Source: Candidatus Uhrbacteria bacterium (GTDB lineage: Bacteria > Patescibacteriota > Patescibacteriia > UBA9934 > GWF2-40-263). From it: a DNA stretch of 49,355 nt. A program made the position numbers and the translations under genes. Of this stretch, positions 10,201 to 18,344 are shown one piece after another. A model generated the notes under the pieces. The model saw only the letters and a program-made list of their open reading frames with translations, was not told the origin of the DNA and did no database searches. The stretch is from positions 96,147 through 145,501 of the forward strand of contig JACRJU010000010.1 of the NCBI GenBank assembly GCA_016219925.1, in the 5' to 3' direction. Every line of letters starts with the position of its first letter. Position 1 is the first letter of the stretch.

Positions 10201-12987
10201 GGTCAGAATTTTATCGTCTTTGATACCACCCGACAGTTTGGCTCTGCGGCTGGAACGATTACTTGGGAAGATACGTCTGGGAATGACCTGATGACACTTT
10301 CAGACAATGGTGACACTGGAGATGTTGTTCTGTCAGGCGATCTGGCCGTAAATGGAGATGACATTACCAGTGATGGAGCGCTTACGATTGACCCAGCTAC
10401 TTATACACGCATTGGAAATGCCTTAACACCTGGAAATGCCTCAACGGATGATGACCTATATGTGTCAGGAGCCTTTGAAGTTGATGGGACAAGTTATTTT
10501 GATGGAATGGTGGATTTCGACAATGCTGGTTCTACGTTTACCTCAACGGGCGGATACGTCGATGCTGACCTTACGGTTGGCGATCAGGGAGTCGGAGGTA
10601 CAGCGGATTTCTTTAACATCTCATTAACGCAAGAGAATGTTGCGGCCGGACGAGATGCCGTCGGAATAAATGTCAATCTTACGGCCAATGACGCGGATGG
10701 TGATATGTTTGGCATCGAGATTGCCGGAGGTCAATCAAGTGTCGCGACCGCAGGTTCTTACGAAGCCCTTTTGAAACTGGTTAACCTAGAAGATCTCGCA
10801 AGCGTTGTCACAGATGCTATTAAGATTCTTTCTATTTCTGGAACGGATGGAGACATCACGGACGGTCTTGATGCTTCCGATGCCAATATCACAAACGCGG
10901 TGAATATTGGAGGAAATGCCATTGCTGGAACGAATTTTAGTGTCGATACATCTGGAAATGTTACGGCAAATCTTGCCACGTCGGCCACGGCAAACGGACC
11001 GTATGCTCTGTGTCACGATACCAATGTGGATGGCATCAATGAAGCCATCAAGGATTGTAACGGTGCTCCGACAGCCGACTATGCTGAGCAATATCCCGTC
11101 ACATCTGGTGTGACCTATGGAGACATCGTTGTCCCAGGAGCGCGCAAGATTACCACGACGAATGGACAAACGATTGTTCAACTCGTGAAGTCGTCGCAAC
11201 CCTATCAAGGTCCTGTTGCGGGGATCGTGTCTGATAATTCCAGTGACTTTACGTCAGCGGGTTACAATGTTCCGGAAAGTGAGAACCCCATGCCTGTTGC
11301 GCTTGTCGGACGCGTGCCAGTCAATGTGACAAATGAAAACGGTTCGATCAAAGTTGGAGATTATCTCACAACTTCTTCAACATCGGGCTTTGCCATGAAA
11401 GCCACGCAGGTCGGTCGTGTCATCGGTATGGCTCTTGATGATTTTGATGGCACGACGGGACAAGTGATGGTTCAGGTAAACAATGGATGGTTTTTGGGTG
11501 ACGTCATCACTCATGAAGGAACTTCGACGCTCATGACAAGCAATGTTGTCATGGCACCGCTTTCAACTGCAACCGCCGCGCAACCAAGCGCAAATTCTTA
11601 TGGATTGTCTTTGCGTGGTTCAGGGTGGGACGGCTCGCAGGCAAAGGCTGTAGAAATGCTCTTGAGCACGAGCGTGGCCAGTGCAAATGACTATCGTCTT
11701 TCTGTTCGCAACACCGCGAACACGGAAGTGGCCTATGTGACCAACACGGGAACTCTACAAATCGCTGGCGATCTTGTTCTTGCTGGAAAAATTTATCCTT
11801 CCGACCGCGGCGTCGTTCAGACAAGCAAGTACATTTATTATGATGGCTCCGAAGGGGCAGGGGGCGACTTCATGCGTACCAATGCGAAAGGATGGTCAAC
11901 GGGTTCGTATGATTTTGCCGAGATGTTCCCATCGGACGAACAGCTCCAACCGGGAGAAGTCGTGGTGTTTGCTGGCGATGGACAAAAAGTGAAGCGGTCT
12001 ATGGGAGCGGATTCTGGAACGATCGCTGGAATCGTTTCGACGCGTCCCGGGTTTTTAGCAGGTGACAACCTCCCCGGAGCCCAACCTATTGCCTTAGCTG
12101 GACGCGTCCCAACACACATCACTTCTGAAAATGGAGCCGTCGCCGTTGGTGATCCTCTGACGCTTGCCACCAAACCGGGATATGCGATGAAAGCGACTCA
12201 TCCCGGTCCTATCGTCGGTTATGCGCTTGAACCGCTTAGCTCTGGAGAGAAGGATATTCTCGTCTTCGTTCAGGCTGGCTATTGGTCAAGCGAGGCTCTT
12301 TCTTCCGCGCCCGGGACGCTCAATCAAGCTTCAAATTTTGCTGGCGCAACAAACAGCAATTACAGCGCGCTCAACATGACCGGCAACATTTATCTAGCTG
12401 GAAATGAAATCTTGAGCGTCGGACGCATTGCGGGCATTGGGGATGCGTGGAAGATTGAGTCGGATGGGACCATGACCACATCTGGCTTGTTCAAGACCGT
12501 CATTACTTCCTATACCAATGAACCCGTAGAAACCATTGCTACAACTTCTCCTGATGTGATGATCACTCTGACGGGGACTGCCACACTTTCGGGTGGTAAG
12601 GCCGAGATTCGATTTGAGGACGTCTCTCCGACGTTTAATGATGTGATTGATGCCGAGGGTCCGGTGCGTGTTGTGGTGACCCCAAGTGGTCCGGTTTCGC
12701 TGTTCGTTTCAGAAAAAGACAACAATCATTTTGTCGTGAAGGCGTTTGCCGGTGAAGACAAAGCGGTTGCATTTGATTGGATGGTCAGCGCCTATCGAAG
12801 AGGATACGCTCCTGCATCTCCGGCGAGTCCGGATGAACCCCCAGTCGATTCTTCGGTTTTAGATGAGGGCGGCGCACAAGCCGAGCAACCATCAGAGCCG
12901 ATTGTCGAACCCGATTCAGGCGACACCACCCCGATCGCGCCTGAAGTGGATCCTTTATCGTCTGTGCAAGAAGCTGTCAGTGAGTAG
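7261..12987 (+). CDS. Giant repetitive surface protein (1908 aa), phage-tail/adhesin-like
   Basis: ATGA overlap with upstream stop; signal peptide; YALNADTIDGLDSTQIG motif as seen in fibre/collagen-like proteins; long repetitive beta-rich region. Confidence 0.8.
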   Translation: MNKTIMRQFIGALTIVSMLAMVFGVFAWPALAASAPNIVTYQGRVLDANGVPVTSSSLSMKFFLYTAASGGTCVWSNSSGTCNANTPGSTTARSVTLTNGLFTENLGDTAAGTPYAAIADSTFADNAGIYLEVIIAGETLSPRKQLVAAPYALNADTIDGLDSTQIGGTFETGSNGAYEDDAAVIVGTDAAFSYASGGVGDLRVADQLEVMSDGYLDNNLVVGASTSSTETISNAGFSLGGNDLFVAGEAGIEGILYNDGGITSAGTVTGADFACTDCLDFAELSDTLTLDASTSITQDGTKTFTITNSGSGDTVVNLSSTGNFVIQDGGSPLWTFQSSGKVLLNTTTGGIAYFVFGADQTRYDDTDGNMLFDVTDAGTTGNIRITGDLEVRGGDLTTNQTTFNLVNTTATTLNVGGAATTALNIGAGSTAYAGINIGTGAGGNTINIGTNNTVADDTNIGSAQDQTSIVGDDWSVTDAGLATFAANVNANGGLDVDDAFVVSDGGGLTTSQSADFNGDISIADTNIAFDGASTTFTTTGAFTLTPSGSVLLGDGGDTLQINSSDWDVSTTGDFSGVGAITMDGALAANGGSITSTTTLDVNPTGDFSVTLAAGESFVVDASSTASTNTDGALDLNIASTTANVVGLSVSATQSSGAIADAELLGQQIILTGNDADGEVIGLEISSAATAAAIADTYSALLRLTNAENTASVVTDAILVTSTSGTSGDIVDALDVSATTITNALNAGQNFIVFDTTRQFGSAAGTITWEDTSGNDLMTLTDNSDTGDVVLSGDLAVNGDDITSDGTLTINPSTYTRIGNVSTPGNASTDDDLYASGAFEVDGTSYFDGVIDVDMADATTTTTSGILDMDITAGDAAVYGQLLTLTQANGATAAREATGLGILLDAEDSDGNLIGMNITNQAGTSSGVAGNYEALLRLTNTEVIASVVTDAILINDTSGTGGTIVDAIDVSDTEITNALNAGQNFIVFDTTRQFGSAAGTITWEDTSGNDLMTLSDNGDTGDVVLSGDLAVNGDDITSDGALTIDPATYTRIGNALTPGNASTDDDLYVSGAFEVDGTSYFDGMVDFDNAGSTFTSTGGYVDADLTVGDQGVGGTADFFNISLTQENVAAGRDAVGINVNLTANDADGDMFGIEIAGGQSSVATAGSYEALLKLVNLEDLASVVTDAIKILSISGTDGDITDGLDASDANITNAVNIGGNAIAGTNFSVDTSGNVTANLATSATANGPYALCHDTNVDGINEAIKDCNGAPTADYAEQYPVTSGVTYGDIVVPGARKITTTNGQTIVQLVKSSQPYQGPVAGIVSDNSSDFTSAGYNVPESENPMPVALVGRVPVNVTNENGSIKVGDYLTTSSTSGFAMKATQVGRVIGMALDDFDGTTGQVMVQVNNGWFLGDVITHEGTSTLMTSNVVMAPLSTATAAQPSANSYGLSLRGSGWDGSQAKAVEMLLSTSVASANDYRLSVRNTANTEVAYVTNTGTLQIAGDLVLAGKIYPSDRGVVQTSKYIYYDGSEGAGGDFMRTNAKGWSTGSYDFAEMFPSDEQLQPGEVVVFAGDGQKVKRSMGADSGTIAGIVSTRPGFLAGDNLPGAQPIALAGRVPTHITSENGAVAVGDPLTLATKPGYAMKATHPGPIVGYALEPLSSGEKDILVFVQAGYWSSEALSSAPGTLNQASNFAGATNSNYSALNMTGNIYLAGNEILSVGRIAGIGDAWKIESDGTMTTSGLFKTVITSYTNEPVETIATTSPDVMITLTGTATLSGGKAEIRFEDVSPTFNDVIDAEGPVRVVVTPSGPVSLFVSEKDNNHFVVKAFAGEDKAVAFDWMVSAYRRGYAPASPASPDEPPVDSSVLDEGGAQAEQPSEPIVEPDSGDTTPIAPEVDPLSSVQEAVSE
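9346..9807 (+). repeat. Intragenic long repeat, copy 1
   Basis: Encodes SALLRLTNAE...QNFIVFDTTRQFGSAAGTITWEDTSGNDLMTL...FEVDGTSYFDG; highly similar to copy 2 at an offset of 702 bp. Confidence 0.85.
10048..10509 (+). repeat. Intragenic long repeat, copy 2
   Basis: Same module as 9346-9807, 702 bp downstream, in frame; a diverged third start occurs near 10755. Confidence 0.85.
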
Positions 12988-13050
12988 ACTTAAACCGGCT
13001 TCTTGCGTTGGCGAAACGTTCTTTTCACAACGCAGAACAATCTCATAGCG

Positions 13051-13081
13051 AAACGGACGGGCTCCCCACACCTGTCCGTTT
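13051..13081 (+). terminator. Stem-loop downstream of surface-protein locus
   Basis: AAACGGAC ... GTCCGTTT inverted repeat; no long T-run. Confidence 0.4.
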
Positions 13082-13112
13082 TGCGTTATACTGAAACGGA
13101 TAATCTTCTCGT

Positions 13113-15455
13113 ATGCTTTCACATCGTCTTCATCGTTGTCTTTCCGCTGTGCGTGCTCTGCTTTTGATCGAGCTCTTCGCCGTTCCACTTTTTTTTCTTC
13201 CCGTGACCGTGGATGTTCTCGATCTGAATAAACAAGCTTTATTTCTCTTGCTCACCTTTTCTGCGGGTCTTACCTGGCTCGCCTGGGTCGTCATGGGAGG
13301 CCGATCTTCCGTACGAGGCTGGCTGATGCATGCGATCCCCTGGGTGGTCGTTATCGGGGTCGCCTTATCCGCTTGGCACTCATCGAGTCCGTTTCTTTCC
13401 TGGATCGGAGGTTCTTCGCAGGAGTTTACAAGCGTAATATCTTTTTTTGGTTTTGCGCTTGTGTGGGCGCTCGTCATTGAAACTTTTAACGATCGCACAT
13501 CACACCGGTTGGTTCATTGTATTTTTCTTATCTCGGCATTGCTCGTGGCCGCCATCACGCTATTGAGCGCGTTTGGGGTTCCGTGGCCTCTGCATTTCGC
13601 GCCGCCTCGCGCTTTCAATCCGATCGGCTCGCCTAGTGATGCGGGAATTTTTCTCGTCATTGCCACGCTGTTTGCCAGTACGCTTTGGATTTCTTTCCGC
13701 CGCGGTGATCCTCTCACTCTCATCAGCCTTCTTTTGATGGGACTTACCTTCGTTTACCTCCTTATTTTTGATGACGGTCTCTTGTGGTTTTTGTTTATCT
13801 TCGGCCATGCGCTTTTGTTTGCTTTTGTTCTGTTTCGTGCCAGCGAGTTTCGTTCGCATGCTCGAATGATCGTGCCGATCGCCCTGATGATTCTTGCCAT
13901 TCCCTTTTGGCTTTGGTTGCCCTCTCCGTTTTCTTTGAAGATCCCTTTGCAAGTCACCCCAAGTTTCAGTACCAGCCAACAGATAGCCAAACGAGCGCTT
14001 GAGGGCTCCCGTGTTTTACTCGGGTCTGGGCCGGGAACTTACAGTTTTCTCTACGCGCGCCACCATAACGCACAAGTGAATCAAACGGATTTTTTCGACA
14101 CGCGTTTTGATAGAGCTTTTTCGCTTTACCTCACCCTACTGCCGACGATCGGATATGTCGGGACGGTTGTTTTTCTACTTTTCCTTATTATTTTAGGCGT
14201 CAAAGCGACGATTTATTTATTGCGTTCACGCGCTCGCGACCAATGGCTCCACGGTTTGCTTATAACCATTCCTTGGGTCACCCTTGTTGTCGCTGGCGGC
14301 TTATTTCCATTCAACTTTACACTCATGTGGCTTTTGTTCGTTCTTGGAGCCCTCCTTTTTACCCAAATTCTTCCGACCTCTGCGCACGAATCAACATCAG
14401 TCGGAATGTCGCGTATCCGCTTGGCTTCATCGGTTGGTCTCACGCTAGGCTCGCTTGTTTTTTTGGTCGGAATTTTCCTGACGGCCCAGCGCTATCTGGC
14501 TGAAGTGGCCTTCGCGCGAGGGGTGCAAGCGGATCGTTCGGGTGCGCCGACGGATCAGGTCGTGAAATGGTTGGATCGCGCGGCAACGCTCAATCGGTTT
14601 GATGATCGGTTCTACCGGGCGCTTTCACAATCGCTCTTGTTACAACTCAAAGATCAACTCAAGGGTATCAATAACCCTTCAGATTTGACTGATGCCTCGC
14701 GGACGTATGTGCAGTCGCTGGTTGCGGCGAGTGTGAATGCGGCCGTGCGGGCTACGGAAGTTTCTCCGGAGAATAGTTTGAACTGGATCGCCCGAGGCAA
14801 TACTTATCGTGAGCTGATCAGTTTTGTGCCCAACGCTTCGACGTTTGCCGTGACGGCATTTGAAAAGACGATAGAACTTGAGCCCGTGAGCCCAGTGAGG
14901 CAGACAGAATTAGGAGCGGTCTACTTAGCCGTTGCGGAAAAGGAGCGTCCGTTCACCGCGTCAAAAGATGCACAAGCGGCTCAGCAAGCCACCGCACTTG
15001 TAAAGGACAATATGACGAAAGCGCAGAAGGCGTTTGATCGCGCCATTGAACTCAAATCCAACTATGCCCCGGCCCATTACCAACTCGGTTTGGTCTATGA
15101 ACGTCAGGGGCGGCTTGATGAAGCGATCGGCAAGATGGAATCGGTAGCGCGGTATAACACACTTGATGTCGGGGTGGCGTTTGAACTGGGACAACTGTAC
15201 TTGAGAAGAAATGGGAAGGGTGATTTGGACCATGCGCGCAATGCATTGAGTTACACGGTGAAGCTTGCGCCCAGTTATAGCAATGCAAGATGGTTTCTCG
15301 CCTCGGTTTATGAACAGCAGGGTCATCGAGATCTGGCTATTGAACAAATCCAAAAAGTCCTTGAGCTCAATCCGAACAATCAACTGGTGAAAGGCAGACT
15401 GGATCGTCTGATTAACGGGCAGGGGAGTGTGCAGGCTCCGGAACCGCTCCCATAG
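13113..15455 (+). CDS. Polytopic membrane protein with O-antigen-ligase-like region and C-terminal TPR repeats
   Basis: 780 aa; about 10 hydrophobic segments followed by TPRs (NYAPAHYQLGLVYERQGRLDEAIGKMESV; NARWFLASVYEQQGHRDLAIEQIQKVLELNPNN). Confidence 0.7.
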   Translation: MLSHRLHRCLSAVRALLLIELFAVPLFFLPVTVDVLDLNKQALFLLLTFSAGLTWLAWVVMGGRSSVRGWLMHAIPWVVVIGVALSAWHSSSPFLSWIGGSSQEFTSVISFFGFALVWALVIETFNDRTSHRLVHCIFLISALLVAAITLLSAFGVPWPLHFAPPRAFNPIGSPSDAGIFLVIATLFASTLWISFRRGDPLTLISLLLMGLTFVYLLIFDDGLLWFLFIFGHALLFAFVLFRASEFRSHARMIVPIALMILAIPFWLWLPSPFSLKIPLQVTPSFSTSQQIAKRALEGSRVLLGSGPGTYSFLYARHHNAQVNQTDFFDTRFDRAFSLYLTLLPTIGYVGTVVFLLFLIILGVKATIYLLRSRARDQWLHGLLITIPWVTLVVAGGLFPFNFTLMWLLFVLGALLFTQILPTSAHESTSVGMSRIRLASSVGLTLGSLVFLVGIFLTAQRYLAEVAFARGVQADRSGAPTDQVVKWLDRAATLNRFDDRFYRALSQSLLLQLKDQLKGINNPSDLTDASRTYVQSLVAASVNAAVRATEVSPENSLNWIARGNTYRELISFVPNASTFAVTAFEKTIELEPVSPVRQTELGAVYLAVAEKERPFTASKDAQAAQQATALVKDNMTKAQKAFDRAIELKSNYAPAHYQLGLVYERQGRLDEAIGKMESVARYNTLDVGVAFELGQLYLRRNGKGDLDHARNALSYTVKLAPSYSNARWFLASVYEQQGHRDLAIEQIQKVLELNPNNQLVKGRLDRLINGQGSVQAPEPLP

Positions 15456-15488
15456 AGTGATAGAGAAATCGTTGAGCACAACTCTTTA

Positions 15489-15571
15489 CCCCCCGAGTCT
15501 GCGACAGCCCCGTCGAATGGACGGGGTCGAGGGGGCATGGATCACTTTATCCCCCGAGCCTGTCGAGGGGG
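15489..15571. repeat. GC-rich nested inverted repeats (CCCCCGAG...CTCGACAGG-type)
   Basis: CCCCCGAGTCTGCGACAG CCCCGTC GAATG GACGGGG TCGAGGGGG followed by CCCCCGAGCCTGTCGAGGGGG; related CCCCTCGACAAGCTCGGGGG at 28998-29017. Confidence 0.6.
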
Positions 15572-15606
15572 CAAATCGTCTGAAAGCCAACTGCTGGCAG
15601 TCAAGC

Positions 15607-15634
15607 TTGACCCGTCAGCGGTTTTTGTTACACT
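15607..15634 (+). promoter_or_regulatory. Candidate sigma70 promoter of a GC-rich small gene
   Basis: TTGACC - 16 nt - TACACT. Confidence 0.5.
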
Positions 15635-15768
15635 AGGCCGCGCAGTCCACGCGAATGCGCTGTATGCGCCAAGAAACCCATGGGTTGTGAAAAGAGGAAG
15701 ACCGTTTTGAAAGGAACGGCAATCCCACCAGACGGCGCTTGCGTCGTCACGCAACTGAAAGGGTGTGC

Positions 15769-15940
15769 CATGAGCGAGTTTTCGCGTGAAACGGTCTTGG
15801 TGGGTTGGGGCGGTTGCCGCGCGCCGATGCGGCCGGTGCCCGTCTTCTTCCCGGGCTTCGAGACGCTGCCGAGTACGGTCAAGCTCGGTTGGCGCTTCCC
15901 GCCGCTCCAGCGTCGATACGCTCCGGCGTCCCTCAACTGA
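15769..15940 (+). CDS. Small GC-rich orphan ORF (about 56 aa), hypothetical
   Basis: Internal ATG of the 15680-15940 ORF: MSEFSRETVLVGWGGCRAPMRPVPVFFPGFETLPSTVKLGWRFPPLQRRYAPASLN; strong C/G third-position bias; AAAGGG upstream. Confidence 0.45.
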
Positions 15941-16011
15941 CCGGACCGACTGCCGCCACCCGCGTGACGCACTGTGGCAGGTTCCCGCCACGCGGGTGGC
16001 TCTCTTCTCTT

Positions 16012-16038
16012 GCGACCTTCGACTGGTCGCTTTTTTTT
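16012..16038 (+). terminator. Rho-independent terminator
   Basis: GCGACC TTCGACT GGTCGC followed by TTTTTTTT; preceded by a GCCACCCGCGTG...CACGCGGGTGGC hairpin. Confidence 0.8.
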
Positions 16039-16103
16039 CTCCGATTGTGCTCTTGAACCCTGTAGGCGCTTCGTGTATTCTTTTAGCGCTCTCTTTCATT
16101 CAA

Positions 16104-16179
16104 GGGCCCTTAGCTCATTTGGTAGAGCGCTTCCATGGCATGGAAGAGGTGACCGGTTCGAGCCCGGTAGGGTCCACCA
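16104..16179 (+). tRNA. tRNA-Ala (anticodon GGC)
   Basis: GGGCCCT/AGGGTCC acceptor, anticodon loop ATGGCAT, GGTTCGAGCCC T-arm, CCA. Confidence 0.92.
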
Positions 16180-16198
16180 AATTTGATTTGATTCTGCA

Positions 16199-16227
16199 TT
16201 GACCCTTTAGTTACTTTTTGTTACTCT
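16199..16227 (+). promoter_or_regulatory. Sigma70-type promoter
   Basis: TTGACC - 17 nt - TACTCT. Confidence 0.5.
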
Positions 16228-16233
16228 TTGAAT

Positions 16234-16305
16234 ATGAACTTACAAGCGCGAGCACAAATGATGATGGAAATGATGACCTCGAAAAACGAAGGCGCTTTTT
16301 CTTAA
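16234..16305 (+). CDS. Candidate Met-rich micro-ORF (23 aa)
   Basis: MNLQARAQMMMEMMTSKNEGAFS; ATG 6 nt after a -10 box, terminator at 16335-16365. Confidence 0.35.
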   Translation: MNLQARAQMMMEMMTSKNEGAFS

Positions 16306-16334
16306 ACCTGAATTTATAGAAATAAACTAAGAGA

Positions 16335-16365
16335 AACGGCCTTCGCAAGAAGGTCGTTTTCTTTT
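16335..16365 (+). terminator. Rho-independent terminator
   Basis: AACGGCCTT CGCAAG AAGGTCGTT TTCTTTT. Confidence 0.75.
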
Positions 16366-16381
16366 AGTCAATCAAGACAAT

Positions 16382-17163
16382 ATGAACATCACAATCATAA
16401 ACGACTGCCGAGACGCAAATGCTGCTGGAAGACAGATAGCTAGAGTAGGTTCGCTTTTGAATAGCCCCGTCTCTTTTGTTGGTGTGACCAACGACATTCA
16501 GGCCGCAGGCAACATTATTGATATTTTGGACGCCATTGAAAAAAATTCTGGCATTATCCTCGTGAATGTCGCTCCCAGAAACGGGAAAGCAAAAAATGGT
16601 CTAATGGAACACCATTTGGTTATTTTTGGTACAAAAAAGTTCTTATACTCGCAAGTATAGATGGTTTCACACTTTCTCTTGTTAAAAAATTCAAACTTAC
16701 AAAAAATGTAACCGTTCTTGATATACCAAAAACTTTCGATCAACTTGTCGCTGGCGGTGCATTAAAAAACAATCTAAAGGATTCAGTCATAAGAACACAG
16801 TTCAGAAGTTTCGATTTTTTGCCTCGTGTTGCGGCGTATTTGTTTATTGGTAACACCTTAAAAGGTGCAAAATTATCTATCGAACATATTCCTGATGCAC
16901 CATCAGCGATTTGGTGGATTGATAATTTTGGAAACTGTAAAACAACTCTCTTGCAAGAAGATATAAGAAGTAAAAATCGTTTTTCGACCAAGTTCAAAGA
17001 ATTATGTTATTTTGAAAGATTGAAAGATGTGCCCGATAAAGTTCCTGCCCTCATTTTGGGAAGTTCCGGGCTTGGCGAAAAACGATTTTTGGAAGTTGTA
17101 GTTCAGGGTGGAAGCGCGGAGAAGATATTTAATATTAATACGGAAGATGCTGTTTTATTTTAA
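16382..17163 (+). pseudogene. Frameshifted conserved gene; possible SAM hydroxide adenosyltransferase (DUF62)-like protein
   Basis: ORF 16382-16660 continues in the -1 frame after the A6 run at 16591-16596 (...GKAK|KWSNGTPFGYFWYKKVLILASIDGFTLSLV...IWWIDNFGNCKTTLL...). Family call is weak. Confidence 0.55.
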
Positions 17164-17171
17164 CTCGTTTC

Positions 17172-17200
17172 TTGACAAATCTATTCAAAATAGGCATACT
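17172..17200 (+). promoter_or_regulatory. Sigma70-type promoter
   Basis: TTGACA - 17 nt - CATACT upstream of the 17261 gene. Confidence 0.65.
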
Positions 17201-17260
17201 TCCGGAGCTTTTGGACAGAGCGTCCATTAGGATGATCACAACGGTTCACAAGGAGGAACC

Positions 17261-18277
17261 ATGGAGCTGCAGTTCACCATCGACCCGGATCCGCGTCTCG
17301 ATTCCAACCAGGTCAGCGTCATGCTGTCCTGGAGGATCGTCGAGGAAGGCGGGCGCATCTCGTTCCAAGACGTCACGTCTTCTCCCCAGGGCCTCTGCCC
17401 GGACATCCAGGGGTTCTTCTTCGACAACAGTCTTCCGCCCGTCGTCGGGGAGTACGAGGCCAGCGTCAACGTCGACAACCGCACGGAGCTGAAGACCCCC
17501 GAGGCGATGTCGGGTCAGGACCGCTGGAAGCTCGAGCTCAAGATCGGACCCGTGCTCAACAACCCGCGCAGCGACCTCGTCAGGTTGCTCCGGCGCTGCC
17601 CGACCGATGACGAGATCGCAGAGGCCGCCGGGCAGATCATCATGTTCGCGCTCTCCGATGGTGCGGACCCGAGCCGCTCCGAGATCGACCAGACCACCCT
17701 GAAGGTCGCCATACCCCCCGCCGACCACATCAAGCCCGGCTTCATCAAGGTCGAGGCCGTCGCGTGTGCGAACTGCGGGATCCGAGGTTCCTCGTTCGAG
17801 GCTTCCAGCCTCAAAGAGGTCTTCGAGCACGTGCTCGAGCGCATGCTCGACAGCCACCCCAACTCGCTCTCGATCGGCGAGTTCGGCCGCGCGTTCGTCA
17901 CGATCGAGGACGGCCGGGTGACCGCGAGGGTCGGCTTCGCCACGCACCACGATCCCGCGTCCGAGCAGGTGAACCAGTGGTTCGCCGATCGGTTCGCGCA
18001 GATCCTGGAGGCCGTCAGCCCGCAGGTCGTCCGGCAGGTGACCTACACGCTCCACTCGGCCCTCTCGCAGCTCCTGGATCGCCAGCGACAGATCGCCGCC
18101 GCGTTCGGCGTGGCGATCGAGGGAGACACCCCGGAGGAACTGCCCGCGGACGCGATGCAGGCCGAACCCGCCGCAAGCGGCGCGGTCGACGACCACGACG
18201 GCACGCCCGACATCGACGGCGCCGACGACCCGGCCTTCGCCGACGCCGCGATCCCGCCGCCCCCGCCCCCGATCTAG
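17261..18277 (+). CDS. GC-rich orphan protein (338 aa), unknown function, C-terminal polyproline
   Basis: AAGGAGG SD; strong GC3 bias; CANCG motif; ends AIPPPPPPI. No recognisable family. Confidence 0.8.
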   Translation: MELQFTIDPDPRLDSNQVSVMLSWRIVEEGGRISFQDVTSSPQGLCPDIQGFFFDNSLPPVVGEYEASVNVDNRTELKTPEAMSGQDRWKLELKIGPVLNNPRSDLVRLLRRCPTDDEIAEAAGQIIMFALSDGADPSRSEIDQTTLKVAIPPADHIKPGFIKVEAVACANCGIRGSSFEASSLKEVFEHVLERMLDSHPNSLSIGEFGRAFVTIEDGRVTARVGFATHHDPASEQVNQWFADRFAQILEAVSPQVVRQVTYTLHSALSQLLDRQRQIAAAFGVAIEGDTPEELPADAMQAEPAASGAVDDHDGTPDIDGADDPAFADAAIPPPPPPI

Positions 18278-18302
18278 GCGGGCCCATCCACCGAACACCC
18301 TC

Positions 18303-18331
18303 GCAGGTTGAACAAGCCTGCTTTTTCTTTT
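18303..18331 (+). terminator. Terminator of 17261 gene, overlapping the ychF promoter
   Basis: GCAGG...CCTGC followed by TTTTTCTTTT; TTGAAC-17-TATACT promoter uses the same bases. Confidence 0.55.
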
Positions 18332-18344
18332 ATACTCCGCCCGT

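Noticed and set aside
9346-10509. Possible CRISPR-like or tandem-array signal
   Set aside because: Repeats are long, in-frame protein modules; no short regular direct repeats with unique spacers anywhere in the window by eye.
15680-15768. 5' extension of the GC-rich ORF starting at 15680 (MGCEKRKTVLKGTAIPPDG...)
   Set aside because: Weak start within the AACCCATGGGTT palindrome, and codon bias only becomes strong after 15769.
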